A stretch of 64,000 bases of DNA from Streptomyces sp. CB01201 (lineage in GTDB: Bacteria; Actinomycetota; Actinomycetes; Streptomycetales; Streptomycetaceae). Under the pieces are notes generated by a model. It saw nothing but the letters and a program-made list of their open reading frames with translations, did not search any database and was not told the origin of the DNA. Of this stretch, positions 16,990-25,870 are shown one piece after another. The stretch's first letter is position 1. Every line of letters starts with the position of its first letter. The translations under genes and the position numbers were made by a program. Where the stretch lies: contig NZ_NNBJ01000014.1 of assembly GCF_002803085.1 (NCBI RefSeq), positions 154,781 through 218,780 on the forward strand, read 5' to 3'.

Positions 16990-19900
16990 GTGGCTAAGGT
17001 CCGGGTATACGAACTCGCCAAGGAGTTCGGGGTGGAGAGCAAGGTCGTCATGGCCAAGCTCCAAGAACTCGGTGAATTCGTCCGTTCGGCGTCCTCGACG
17101 ATCGAGGCGCCGGTTGTACGCAAGTTGACTGACGCACTGCAGGGGCCCGGCGGCAACGCCGGCAAGTCCGCTGCCAAGCCCGGCGCGCCCCGCAAGGCCG
17201 CGCCCTCGAAGCCCGCGGCGCCCTCCCCGGCCGCCGCGGCACGTCCCGCTGCCCCGAAGCCCGGAGCCCCGGCCCCCAAGCCGGCCCCCGCCGCGCCTGC
17301 GGCCCCGGTCGCCCCGGCGGCTCCGGCGAGCAACACCCCCTCTCCGGCTTCTCCGGCTCCGGCCGCCTCGGGCCCCCGCCCGGGTCCGAAGCCCGCCCCG
17401 GCCAAGCCGGCCCCGGTCACCCCGGTGCCCGCCGCCGAGTTCTCGGCTCCGGCTCCGGCCCAGCCCGCGGCGCCCCAGGCCCCGCGTCCCGCCGGCGCCA
17501 CCCCCGGCCCGCGTCCCGCCCGTCCGGCCCCGGCCGGTCAGCGTGACGGTGGCCAGCGCGACGGCGGCCAGCGCGACGGCGGCCGTGGCGGCGACCGTCC
17601 GGCCCGCCCCGCGGGTCAGGGTGCTCCCCGTCCGGGCGGTGCCCGGCCGGCCGGTCCGCGCCCCGGCAACAACCCCTTCACCTCGGGTGGCTCCACCGGA
17701 ATGGCGCGCCCGCAGGCGCCCCGTCCCGGCGGCGGCGCACCCCGACCGGCCGGTGGCCACGGCGGTGCCGGTGCCCCCGGTGGCGCCCCGCGTCCGCAGG
17801 GCGGCCCCGGCGGCGCCCCGCGTCCGCAGGGTCAGGGCGGCGCCCGTCCGAGCCCGGGCGGCATGCCCCGTCCGCAGGGCGGCGCCCCGCGTCCCGGTGG
17901 TGCTCCCGGCGGTAACCGTCCCAACCCCGGCATGATGCCGCAGCGTCCCGCTGCGAGCCCGCGTCCCGGTGGCGGCCCCGGTGGCCGTGGTCCCGGCGGC
18001 CCCGGTGGCCGTCCGGGCGGCGGCGCCGGTCGTCCCGGTGGCGGCGGCGGCTTCGCCGGCCGTCCGGCCGGTCCCGGTGGCGGCGGTCGTCCCGGTGGTG
18101 GCGGCGGCTTCGGCGGCCCCCGTCCCGGTGGCGGCGCTCCCGGTGGTGGCGGCGGCTTCGGCGGTCGTCCCGGCTTCCAGGGCCGTCCCGGCGGCCCCGG
18201 TGCCCGTGGTGGCACGCAGGGTGCCTTCGGCCGTCCCGGCGGGCCCGCCCGTCGTGGCCGCAAGTCGAAGCGTCAGAGGCGCCAGGAGTACGAGGCCATG
18301 CAGGCCCCGTCGGTGGGCGGCGTCATGCTGCCCCGCGGCAACGGACAGTCCGTCCGTCTGTCCCGCGGTGCCTCGCTGACCGACTTCGCGGAGAAGATCA
18401 ACGCCAACCCGGCGTCGCTCGTCGCCGTGATGATGAACCTCGGCGAGATGGTCACCGCCACGCAGTCGGTCTCCGACGAGACGCTGAAGCTGCTCGCCGA
18501 CGAGATGAACTACATCCTCGAAATCGTCAGCCCCGAGGAGGAGGACCGCGAGCTGCTGGAGTCCTTCGACATCGAGTTCGGCGAGGACGAGGGCGGCGAG
18601 GAGTTCCTCGTCGCGCGTCCGCCGGTCGTGACCGTCATGGGTCACGTCGACCACGGTAAGACCCGCCTTCTGGACGCGATCCGCAAGACGAACGTCGTTG
18701 CGGGCGAGGCCGGTGGCATCACGCAGCACATCGGTGCGTACCAGGTCACGACCGAGGTCAACGAGGAAGAGCGCAAGATCACCTTCATCGACACCCCGGG
18801 TCACGAGGCGTTCACCGCCATGCGTGCCCGTGGTGCGAAGTCGACCGACATCGCGATCCTCGTGGTGGCGGCCAACGACGGTGTGATGCCCCAGACGATC
18901 GAGGCGCTGAACCACGCCAAGGCGGCCGACGTGCCGATCGTGGTCGCGGTCAACAAGATCGACGTCGAGGGCGCGGACCCGACCAAGGTGCGCGGTCAGC
19001 TCACCGAGTTCGGTCTGGTGGCCGAGGAGTACGGCGGCGACACGATGTTCGTCGACATCTCCGCCAAGCAGGGCCTCAACATCGAGTCCCTCCTGGAGGC
19101 CGTGGTCCTCACCGCCGATGCCTCGCTCGACCTGCGGGCCAACCCGGAGCAGGACGCGCAGGGTATTGCGATCGAGTCCCACCTGGACAAGGGACGCGGC
19201 GCCGTGGCGACCGTCCTGGTCCAGCGAGGCACCCTGCGGGTCGGCGACACCATGGTGGTCGGCGACGCGTACGGCCGAGTCCGCGCGATGCTCGACGACA
19301 AGGGCGAGAACGTGGAAGAGGCGGGTCCCTCGACCCCGGTCCTCGTCCTCGGTCTCACCAACGTCCCGGGCGCCGGCGACAACTTCCTGGTCGTCGACGA
19401 GGACCGTACGGCCCGTCAGATCGCCGAGAAGCGCGCCGCCCGTGAGCGCAACGTCCGCTTCGCCCGCAAGGGTGTGCGGTTCTCCCTGGAGAACCTGGAC
19501 GAGGCCCTCAAGGCCGGTCTGGTGCAGGAACTCAACCTCATCATCAAGGGCGACGCGTCCGGTTCGGTGGAGGCTCTTGAGTCCTCGCTGCTCCAGCTCG
19601 ACGTCGGCGACGAGGTCGACATCCGCGTCCTGCACCGCGGTGTGGGTGCGGTCACCGAGTCGGACATCAACCTGGCGACCGGCTCCGACGCCATCGTCAT
19701 CGGCTTCAACGTCCGCGCTGCGGGCCGCGCGGCCCAGATGGCGGACCGCGAAGGCGTCGACGTCCGGTACTACTCGGTCATCTACCAGGCGATCGAAGAG
19801 ATCGAAGCGGCCCTCAAGGGCATGCTCAAGCCGGAGTACGAAGAGGTCGAGCTCGGCACGGCGGAGATCCGCGAGATCTTCCGCTCGTCCAAGCTGGGCA

Positions 19901-20139
19901 ACATCGCCGGTGTCCTGGTCCGGTCGGGCGAGGTCAAGCGCAACACCAAGGCGCGCCTGCTGCGCGATGGCAAGGTCATCGCGGAGAACCTCAACATCTC
20001 CGGTCTGCGCCGCTTCAAGGACGACGTCACCGAGATCCGCGAAGGCTTCGAGGGCGGTATCAACCTCGGAAACTTCAACGACATCAAGATCGACGACGTC
20101 ATCGCGACGTACGAGATGCGCGAGAAGCCGCGCGGCTAG
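16990..20139 (+). CDS. infB: Translation initiation factor IF-2
   Basis: A 1049-residue GTPase that places initiator fMet-tRNA on the 30S subunit. The IF2 N-terminal module (VRVYELAKEFGVESKVVMAKL) is at residues 2-60. A very long Pro/Ala/Gly/Arg-rich, presumably disordered linker follows to about 425, with repeated GGQRDGG and RPGGG-type motifs. The core has G1 GHVDHGKT (551-558), G3 DTPGHEAF, G4 NKID (655-658), and then domains II, III and C2. The linker is longer than in most bacteria but typical of Streptomyces. The GTG start is preceded by AAAAGGAG. Transcription may come from rimP and from the ylxR promoter. Confidence 0.97.
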   Translation: MAKVRVYELAKEFGVESKVVMAKLQELGEFVRSASSTIEAPVVRKLTDALQGPGGNAGKSAAKPGAPRKAAPSKPAAPSPAAAARPAAPKPGAPAPKPAPAAPAAPVAPAAPASNTPSPASPAPAASGPRPGPKPAPAKPAPVTPVPAAEFSAPAPAQPAAPQAPRPAGATPGPRPARPAPAGQRDGGQRDGGQRDGGRGGDRPARPAGQGAPRPGGARPAGPRPGNNPFTSGGSTGMARPQAPRPGGGAPRPAGGHGGAGAPGGAPRPQGGPGGAPRPQGQGGARPSPGGMPRPQGGAPRPGGAPGGNRPNPGMMPQRPAASPRPGGGPGGRGPGGPGGRPGGGAGRPGGGGGFAGRPAGPGGGGRPGGGGGFGGPRPGGGAPGGGGGFGGRPGFQGRPGGPGARGGTQGAFGRPGGPARRGRKSKRQRRQEYEAMQAPSVGGVMLPRGNGQSVRLSRGASLTDFAEKINANPASLVAVMMNLGEMVTATQSVSDETLKLLADEMNYILEIVSPEEEDRELLESFDIEFGEDEGGEEFLVARPPVVTVMGHVDHGKTRLLDAIRKTNVVAGEAGGITQHIGAYQVTTEVNEEERKITFIDTPGHEAFTAMRARGAKSTDIAILVVAANDGVMPQTIEALNHAKAADVPIVVAVNKIDVEGADPTKVRGQLTEFGLVAEEYGGDTMFVDISAKQGLNIESLLEAVVLTADASLDLRANPEQDAQGIAIESHLDKGRGAVATVLVQRGTLRVGDTMVVGDAYGRVRAMLDDKGENVEEAGPSTPVLVLGLTNVPGAGDNFLVVDEDRTARQIAEKRAARERNVRFARKGVRFSLENLDEALKAGLVQELNLIIKGDASGSVEALESSLLQLDVGDEVDIRVLHRGVGAVTESDINLATGSDAIVIGFNVRAAGRAAQMADREGVDVRYYSVIYQAIEEIEAALKGMLKPEYEEVELGTAEIREIFRSSKLGNIAGVLVRSGEVKRNTKARLLRDGKVIAENLNISGLRRFKDDVTEIREGFEGGINLGNFNDIKIDDVIATYEMREKPRG

Positions 20140-20193
20140 TCCGTGCAGCCGATCCGTACCCCTGGAGGCGCGGCCTCCTGAGGAACGCGAAGT

Positions 20194-20235
20194 CGGGGCC
20201 GATCGGCGGGAAGATATTTCCGTCGATCGGCCCCG
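20194..20235. terminator. Hairpin after infB
   Basis: CGGGGCCGATCG (20194-20205) pairs perfectly with 20224-20235 across an 18-nt loop. A second near-palindrome, CCCTGCCAAAGCTTTGGCGG (from 20262), follows. Together they may reduce readthrough from infB into the DUF503 gene. Confidence 0.6.
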
Positions 20236-20318
20236 GCCGTTCCGGTACGGTTCTTGGTGTCCCTGCCAAAGCTTTGGCGGGGCCCTCCAGCCCGTACCGG
20301 CGGGACATCCGGACATAC

Positions 20319-20612
20319 ATGTATGTGGGGACACTGTCCTTCGATCTGCTCCTCGGCGACGTACGGTCGCTGAAGGAGAAACGCTCCGTCGTCCGGCCGA
20401 TCGTGGCCGAGCTCCAGCGCAAGTTCGCGGTGAGCGCGGCCGAGGTCGGCGACCAGGATCTGCACCGCAGGGCCGAGATCGGCCTGGCGGTGGTGTCCGG
20501 GGACACGGGGCACCTCACAGACGTACTCGACCGGTGCGAGCGGCTCGTCGCCGGCCGGCCCGAGGTGGAGCTGCTCTCGGTGAGACGCAGGCTCCACAGC
20601 GACGAAGACTGA
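20319..20612 (+). CDS. DUF503 family protein (YlxP-like)
   Basis: 97 residues from ATG 20319, the start that gives the family N-terminus MYVGTLSFDLLLGDVRSLKE. An upstream in-frame ATG at 20274 would add 15 residues lying within the hairpin region and is unlikely. The conserved LKEKRSVVRPIV segment and an alpha/beta plait-like pattern are visible. YlxP-type proteins sit between infB and rbfA in many Gram-positive bacteria and are linked to ribosome maturation, without a proven activity. It is 33 bases from rbfA. Confidence 0.88.
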   Translation: MYVGTLSFDLLLGDVRSLKEKRSVVRPIVAELQRKFAVSAAEVGDQDLHRRAEIGLAVVSGDTGHLTDVLDRCERLVAGRPEVELLSVRRRLHSDED

Positions 20613-20645
20613 ACACTGAGCAAGGCTTGAGAAGGAGAAGGACCA

Positions 20646-21089
20646 GTGGCCGACAACGCGCGGGCGAAGAAGCTGGCGGACCTCATCCGGGAGGTGGTGG
20701 CCGAGAAGCTGCTGCGTGGCGTCAAGGACCCGCGCCTCGGAACGCACGTCACCATCACGGACACCCGGGTCACCGGCGACCTGCGGGAGGCCACGGTCTT
20801 CTACACGGTGTACGGGGACGACGAGGACCGGGCCGCCGCCGCGGCCGGCCTGGAGAGCGCCAAGGGCATCCTGCGCTCCGCGGTCGGCTCCGCCGCCGGC
20901 ACCAAGTTCACGCCCACCCTGACGTTCATCGCGGACGCGCTCCCCGAGAACGCCAAGACCATCGAGGACCTCCTCGACAAGGCACGGGCCTCCGACGCCG
21001 CGGTGCGCGAGGTGTCCTCGGGCGCCCAGTTCGCCGGTGACGCCGACCCGTACAAGAAGCCCGGCGACGAGGACGACGCCTCCGCATGA
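20646..21089 (+). CDS. rbfA: Ribosome-binding factor A
   Basis: A 147-residue 30S maturation and cold-shock factor binding the 16S rRNA 5' region. It has a KH-like fold with ARAKKLADLIREVVAEKL, VTITDTRVTGDLREATVFYT (written as the start of the conserved strand) and LTFIADALPENAKTIEDLLD-type C-terminal helix. An acidic tail follows. The GTG start at 20646 has GAGAAGGAG upstream (20630-20638). Its stop overlaps the truB start (ATGA, 21086-21089). Confidence 0.95.
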   Translation: MADNARAKKLADLIREVVAEKLLRGVKDPRLGTHVTITDTRVTGDLREATVFYTVYGDDEDRAAAAAGLESAKGILRSAVGSAAGTKFTPTLTFIADALPENAKTIEDLLDKARASDAAVREVSSGAQFAGDADPYKKPGDEDDASA

Positions 21090-21991
21090 GCACCGCAGCA
21101 AAGACGCCCGACGGACTTGTCATTGTCGACAAGCCGTCGGGCTTCACTTCGCACGACGTCGTGGCCAAGATGCGCGGCATCGCCAAGACCCGCCGCGTGG
21201 GCCACGCCGGCACCCTCGACCCGATGGCGACCGGGGTGCTCGTCCTGGGCGTCGAGCGGGCCACCAAGCTCCTCGGCCACCTCGCCCTCACCGAGAAGGA
21301 GTACCTCGGTACGATCCGACTCGGCCAGGACACCGTGACCGACGACGCCGAGGGCGAGATCACCTCGTCCACGGACGCCTCCAAGGTGACCCGCGAGGGC
21401 ATCGACGCGGGCGTCGCCGAGCTGACCGGCGCCATCATGCAGGTGCCGTCCAAGGTCTCCGCGATCAAGATCGACGGCAAGCGGTCCTACGCGCGGGTGC
21501 GCGGCGGCGAGGAGTTCGAGATCCCGGCCCGCCCGGTGACCGTGTCCTCCTTCCGCGTCTACGACGTCCGCGAGGCCGTCGCCGAGGACGGCACCCCCGT
21601 CGTCGACCTGGTCGTGTCCGTCGTCTGCTCCTCGGGCACCTACATCCGCGCGCTCGCCCGCGACCTCGGGGCATCGCTCGGCGTCGGCGGCCACCTCACC
21701 GCGCTGCGCCGCACCCGGGTCGGCCCCTACGGCCTGGACGCGGCCCGCACCCTGGACCAGCTCCAGGAGTCGCTCACGGTCATGCCGGTGGCGACGGCCG
21801 CGGCCGCCGCCTTCGCCCGCTGGGACGTGGACGCGCGCCGCGGCGCGCTGCTGCTCAACGGCGTACGCCTGGACATGCCGGACGAGTACGAGAACGGCAA
21901 GCCGGTCGGGGTGTTCGGGCCCGAGGGCACGTTCCTCGCGCTCGTCGAGAGCCAGAAGGGCAAGGCCAAGAGCCTGGCCGTGTTCGGCTGA
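21086..21991 (+). CDS. truB: tRNA pseudouridine(55) synthase
   Basis: A 301-residue enzyme making pseudouridine 55 in the T-loop of tRNAs. The catalytic Asp45 lies in GHAGTLDPMATGVL. Other motifs are VDKPSGFTSHDVV, the KVSAIKIDGKRSYARVR substrate-positioning segment, and SGTYIRALARDLG. The C-terminal ~70 residues form the usual actinobacterial PUA-like extension. It is translationally coupled to rbfA and is the last gene of the operon, followed by repeats and a terminator. Confidence 0.96.
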   Translation: MSTAAKTPDGLVIVDKPSGFTSHDVVAKMRGIAKTRRVGHAGTLDPMATGVLVLGVERATKLLGHLALTEKEYLGTIRLGQDTVTDDAEGEITSSTDASKVTREGIDAGVAELTGAIMQVPSKVSAIKIDGKRSYARVRGGEEFEIPARPVTVSSFRVYDVREAVAEDGTPVVDLVVSVVCSSGTYIRALARDLGASLGVGGHLTALRRTRVGPYGLDAARTLDQLQESLTVMPVATAAAAAFARWDVDARRGALLLNGVRLDMPDEYENGKPVGVFGPEGTFLALVESQKGKAKSLAVFG

Positions 21992-22027
21992 GCCGGCCAC
22001 CGGGGAGAGCGAGCGCCGACCGCACGC

Positions 22028-22103
22028 CGTGGAGCGGCCGTGCCGGCCACCGTGGAGCGGCCGTGCCGGCCACCGTGGAGCGGGCGGCGCGGCCCGCTCC
22101 ACG
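22028..22103. terminator. Tandem repeat ending in a terminator hairpin after truB
   Basis: The 23-bp unit starting CGTGGAGCGGCCGTGCCGGC repeats at 22028-22050 and 22051-22073. A third partial unit (22074-22084) forms the left arm of a perfect 11-bp stem with 22093-22103. The left arm thus exists three times and the right arm once, giving alternative hairpins with loops of different size. Confidence 0.75.
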
Positions 22104-22234
22104 ATCCCCCTCGCAGGGGGTCTATCCGCGACGCCCGGGCGATTCACTCCTACGGGCAGGCGCTCGGAGTGAAGGGCGGGAGCGCAGGGGGGCGCTTTCC
22201 CCCGATCTTCTTCTCGGGCGGATCACCGCAGAAC

Positions 22235-22240
22235 TACCGT
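22235..22240 (+). promoter_or_regulatory. Leaderless-type -10 box (TACCGT)
   Basis: TACCGT ends seven bases before ATG 22248 and no ribosome binding site is present. This suggests a leaderless transcript for the trypsin-like/NTPase gene. The -35 is unclear. Confidence 0.4.
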
Positions 22241-22247
22241 TTCGGAC

Positions 22248-25200
22248 ATGGGACGCGGTGCTGGGGGCGAGGGCGCCAAGACGCTCGTACGGATCTGTGA
22301 TCTGGCCGGACGGACCCGGGGAACGGGCTTCGTCGCCGACGACCGGGGGACCGTCGTCACCAGTCACGAGGCCGTCGACGGACTGAGCCGGGTCGTGCTG
22401 CACGCCCCCGGCGAACGCACCTGGCTCGCCGAGGCCGACGACCTCACGCCCCTGCCCGAAGCGGGCCTCGCCCTCGTACGCACCGACGGGCTCGGGGTGC
22501 CGCCGCTGCCGGTCTCCTCGCGCACCGGAATCGAACCGGGCAGCTATGTGCGCGTCGCCGCCCACGGCTGGCGTGAGGCCCGGGTGCTCGGCACCTCGGC
22601 CGTCACCTACACCGCCACCGACCGCTTCCACCTCCTGGGCGGTGTACTGGAGTTGGCGATCGGCACGGCCGGCAGCGAGGCCATGCGGCTCGGCGGCGAG
22701 GCCAGCGGGGGACCCGTCGTCGACACGGTCACCGGCGCCGTCCTCGGCGTCGTCGGCACCGCGCTGCACGCGGCCCACCAGGCCTCCGGTTTCGCCGTGC
22801 CGCTGCGCGCCGAACAGGGCCCGCTCGCCGAGCTGCTGCGCCGCAACGCCGCCACCGTGCCCGCCTACGGCGCCGACCTCAACCTGGCCGGCGTCCTCCA
22901 GCTCACCGCCACCTCGGTGGGCTCCGCGGGCGGCCCCCGCCCCTGGCAGGACCCGGTCGAACGGCCCGCCACGGCAAGGGAGTTCGCCGCCTTCGACACC
23001 GGCGATGCCCTGGTGCTCGGGCTCGTCGGGGACCCCGGCACCGGCCGCACCACCGAACTCGCCGCCCTCGCCGCCCGGCGGGCCCGCGGCGCCGAGCCCG
23101 CGCCCACGCTCTGGCTGCGCGGCGCCGACCTGCGCGCCGACGACACCTGTGTCGCGGACGCCGTCGGCCGCGCCCTCGCCCACGCGGCCCGCATCGTCGC
23201 CGCCGGGGTGGCGCGCGGCGAGGAGCCGGCGGCCACCCCCGACCGCCTGGCCCACCTCGCCCGCGCGGCCCGACGCCCGCTGCTGGTCCTCCTGGACGGT
23301 CCCGAGGAGATGCCGCCCGTCCTCGCCCACCGCCTGGCCGAATGGACCGCCGGGACGGTGGAATGGCTCGGCGCGGCCGGGGCGCGCCTGGTCGTCGCCT
23401 GCCGGCCCGAGCACTGGGAGCAGGCCGGCGCCCACTACCCCGAAGGCGCCCTGCACCCCGCCCGGCTGCCCCGCCTGCCCGACGGGGTGCGCGTCGGTGA
23501 CCTCGGGCACAAGGAGGCCGCCCGGGCCCGCGAGCGCTACGGCATCGCGGAGGGCGCGCTCGGCGACCGCGACGCACGCCACCCCCTCACCCTGCGGCTG
23601 CTCGCCGAGGTGCGCGCCGCGCTGCCCGCCGAGCCCGAGGGGCGGCCGGACCGCGAGGAGGTGTTCTCCGCACACCTGGACCTGATGTGCCTGCGCATCG
23701 CGGTGCGCGTCGCCGCCTCGGCCCGCCCTCCGGTGCGCGGCCGCGCGGTGCGCCGGCTCGCGGCCCGCGTCGGCGGACAGGTGCACGAGGCGGCCCGGCG
23801 CTGCCTGGGCCCCGGCCAGGGCGAGCTGGACCGGGAGTCGTTCGAGGAGATCTTCCCGTGGCGGACCGGCTCGGCCTCCGCGGTGCTCACCGAGGGCCTG
23901 CTGGTGCCCGCCGGTGCCGGCTACCGCTTCGCGCACGAGGAGCTCGCCGACTGGGTCCAGGCCGGCCACCTCGACCTGGACGCCGCGCTGTACGCCCTGG
24001 TGCACCGCTGGGCCGACGAGAGCGACCCGGCGACCGTCGTCCGGCTGCCCTCACGGGACGCCCACGGCGCCGTGGTGCCCGGCGGCCATGTACCGCCCCC
24101 GCCCGGCTCGGGGCCCGGCCCCGCCGAGCGCTCCCTGCCGGTGCCCCGGCACCGCATCGGGCCGGTACTGGAGGCCATGCTGCTCCTCGGCAGCCGGCAC
24201 GGCTCCACCCAACTCGCCCTGAAACTGAAGGAGTTGGTGGCCGCCCTCGACCGGACGCCGGTCAAGGGAGCGGACGGCGAACGGTTCGCGGACGCCCAGT
24301 GGTGGGCCGTCCACCTCCTCACCGAGACCCTGCTGCGCGTCCCCGACGCCCGGCCCTACCAGGAAGTGCTGCGGCTGCTCGCCGACCGGATCAGCCACCG
24401 GTCCCTGCACGGGGGCGGCCCCGCCGACCTGGGCGCGCTCGGCGCGTTCGGGCCGTGGTTCTGGATGCGGCTGCGCCTCGGCGAGGACGGCAGGTTCGAG
24501 CTTCTGCGCCGCCTGGTGCCGGCCGACGGGGTGCCCGGCGCCGCGCCCGGCTGGGAGCGCTACCTGGACGCGGCCGACCGGCGGCTCGCCGCCGAGCCCC
24601 GGACGGTGCAGCCGCTGCTCTGCCGCTGGTTCGGCGACGAACGGCCGCTGCCGGTGGCGCCCGGCACCGAGGTGCGGCCCACCGTCGCACGGGCGGCCCA
24701 GGCCCTGCTGTACGCGCGCCGGGCCCTGGCGGTCGACGACCTCACCGAGGCGCTGGTGGCGACCGACCACGTACGCGCCGACGAACTCCTCACCCAGCTC
24801 GCCGAGGACGAGCCGTCCGCGCTGTGCCGGGCCGTGGACCGCTGGGCCCACGACGACCGGCCCGAGCGGCGCGCCGCGGCCGCCGCCCACGGGCCGCGCG
24901 TGGCCCTCGGCATCCGCACCCCCGCCGACCGCGCCCTCCTGCGCTACGCGGCCCTCGCGCTGCTCGCCCGCCCCGAGGACGCGCCCCTGCACGGCGCGGC
25001 CCTCGCACTCCTGGTCCGCGACCCCGGCACCCGCGCCCGCTACCTCGACCGGGCGCTCGCCGCCTACACCGCGGGCGACCCGGCGCTGCCCGCCGCCGCG
25101 CTCGCCACCGCCCTCACCACCCACCCCGAACCCGTGCTCGCCGCCTTCCGCGCCCGGCTGCACGAGGCCGGCACGGACGCGGCCGATGTCCTCGGCGCGC

Positions 25201-25826
25201 TCGCCGAGATCAACACCCCCGCCCTCGCCCGGCGCGCCGCGGCCCTCGTACAGGAACACGCCGAGCACCACCCGGAGGCCGCCGGGCCGACGGCCGCCTT
25301 CGTGGAGCGGCGGCTCGCCTACGGCCCGGCGGCCCGCGCGGTGCTCTTCCCGATGGTGACCAGCCTGCTGCGCGGCCCCGCCCACCCCGTCCGGCGCGCC
25401 CTGGCCCCCGTGCTCGCCGCCCCCGGCACCCGCGCCTCGCGCCCGCTGCGCGCCGAGCTGCTCGACGTCCTGCTCGACTTCGAGCGCTACGAATCCCGCG
25501 ACCCGGCCGTGGTCGACGCGCTGCTCGACGCCGCCGCGCACGGCTCGGGCGAGCGGGCCGAGGCCCGCACCCGCGACCTCGTCCACCGCACCGGGCTCCT
25601 GTTCGTCCGGACGCCCGAAGGCGCGGCCCGTTTCGACCGGCGCCTGGTCGAGCTGTGCGAGGAGGTCCCCGGCTTCGCCGCGCAGGTCGCCGGATGGCTG
25701 ATCCAGGCGCCGCACGAATGGGCCGCGGTGGTCGGCCCGGGCGCCCGCCGCGCGGTGGAGACGCTGGGCAGTCCCATGCCGATGCGATCCCGGGCCGCCG
25801 GGCATGGCAGTCTTAGACCTGCATAA
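22248..25826 (+). CDS. Trypsin-like domain fused to a STAND-type NTPase
   Basis: 1192 residues. Residues ~10-205 look like a trypsin-fold peptidase: GTGFVADDRGTVVTSHEAV places His40, and GGEASGGPVVD places Ser153. The expected Asp position is Gly73 (EAGLALVR), so the triad is incomplete. Residues ~255-480 form a P-loop NTPase: Walker A GDPGTGRTT (261-269, Arg replacing Lys), Walker B LLVLLDG with Asp350, a sensor-like LVVACRPEHW, and a HPLTLRLLAEV segment typical of STAND/NACHT proteins. The remaining ~700 residues are Ala/Leu/Arg-rich helices suggesting a repeat superstructure. No signal peptide or membrane segment is evident. Related architectures act as sensor-effector switches in bacterial immunity. 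Here the gene sits in a core region between truB and ribF, so a housekeeping role is possible. Confidence 0.7.
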   Translation: MGRGAGGEGAKTLVRICDLAGRTRGTGFVADDRGTVVTSHEAVDGLSRVVLHAPGERTWLAEADDLTPLPEAGLALVRTDGLGVPPLPVSSRTGIEPGSYVRVAAHGWREARVLGTSAVTYTATDRFHLLGGVLELAIGTAGSEAMRLGGEASGGPVVDTVTGAVLGVVGTALHAAHQASGFAVPLRAEQGPLAELLRRNAATVPAYGADLNLAGVLQLTATSVGSAGGPRPWQDPVERPATAREFAAFDTGDALVLGLVGDPGTGRTTELAALAARRARGAEPAPTLWLRGADLRADDTCVADAVGRALAHAARIVAAGVARGEEPAATPDRLAHLARAARRPLLVLLDGPEEMPPVLAHRLAEWTAGTVEWLGAAGARLVVACRPEHWEQAGAHYPEGALHPARLPRLPDGVRVGDLGHKEAARARERYGIAEGALGDRDARHPLTLRLLAEVRAALPAEPEGRPDREEVFSAHLDLMCLRIAVRVAASARPPVRGRAVRRLAARVGGQVHEAARRCLGPGQGELDRESFEEIFPWRTGSASAVLTEGLLVPAGAGYRFAHEELADWVQAGHLDLDAALYALVHRWADESDPATVVRLPSRDAHGAVVPGGHVPPPPGSGPGPAERSLPVPRHRIGPVLEAMLLLGSRHGSTQLALKLKELVAALDRTPVKGADGERFADAQWWAVHLLTETLLRVPDARPYQEVLRLLADRISHRSLHGGGPADLGALGAFGPWFWMRLRLGEDGRFELLRRLVPADGVPGAAPGWERYLDAADRRLAAEPRTVQPLLCRWFGDERPLPVAPGTEVRPTVARAAQALLYARRALAVDDLTEALVATDHVRADELLTQLAEDEPSALCRAVDRWAHDDRPERRAAAAAHGPRVALGIRTPADRALLRYAALALLARPEDAPLHGAALALLVRDPGTRARYLDRALAAYTAGDPALPAAALATALTTHPEPVLAAFRARLHEAGTDAADVLGALAEINTPALARRAAALVQEHAEHHPEAAGPTAAFVERRLAYGPAARAVLFPMVTSLLRGPAHPVRRALAPVLAAPGTRASRPLRAELLDVLLDFERYESRDPAVVDALLDAAAHGSGERAEARTRDLVHRTGLLFVRTPEGAARFDRRLVELCEEVPGFAAQVAGWLIQAPHEWAAVVGPGARRAVETLGSPMPMRSRAAGHGSLRPA

Positions 25827-25870
25827 CGCGTAAGGGTCAACGACGTACACGGGTTCGAGGAGCGGTCACA

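Noticed and set aside
20274..20318. Longer N-terminus for the DUF503 protein
   Set aside because: The extra 15 residues fall in a palindromic region, and the family begins at MYVGTL.
16390..20334. A 1314-codon minus-strand frame opposite infB
   Set aside because: It is a mirror of the IF-2 repeat linker (long Thr/Gly/Ala runs) with no family resemblance.
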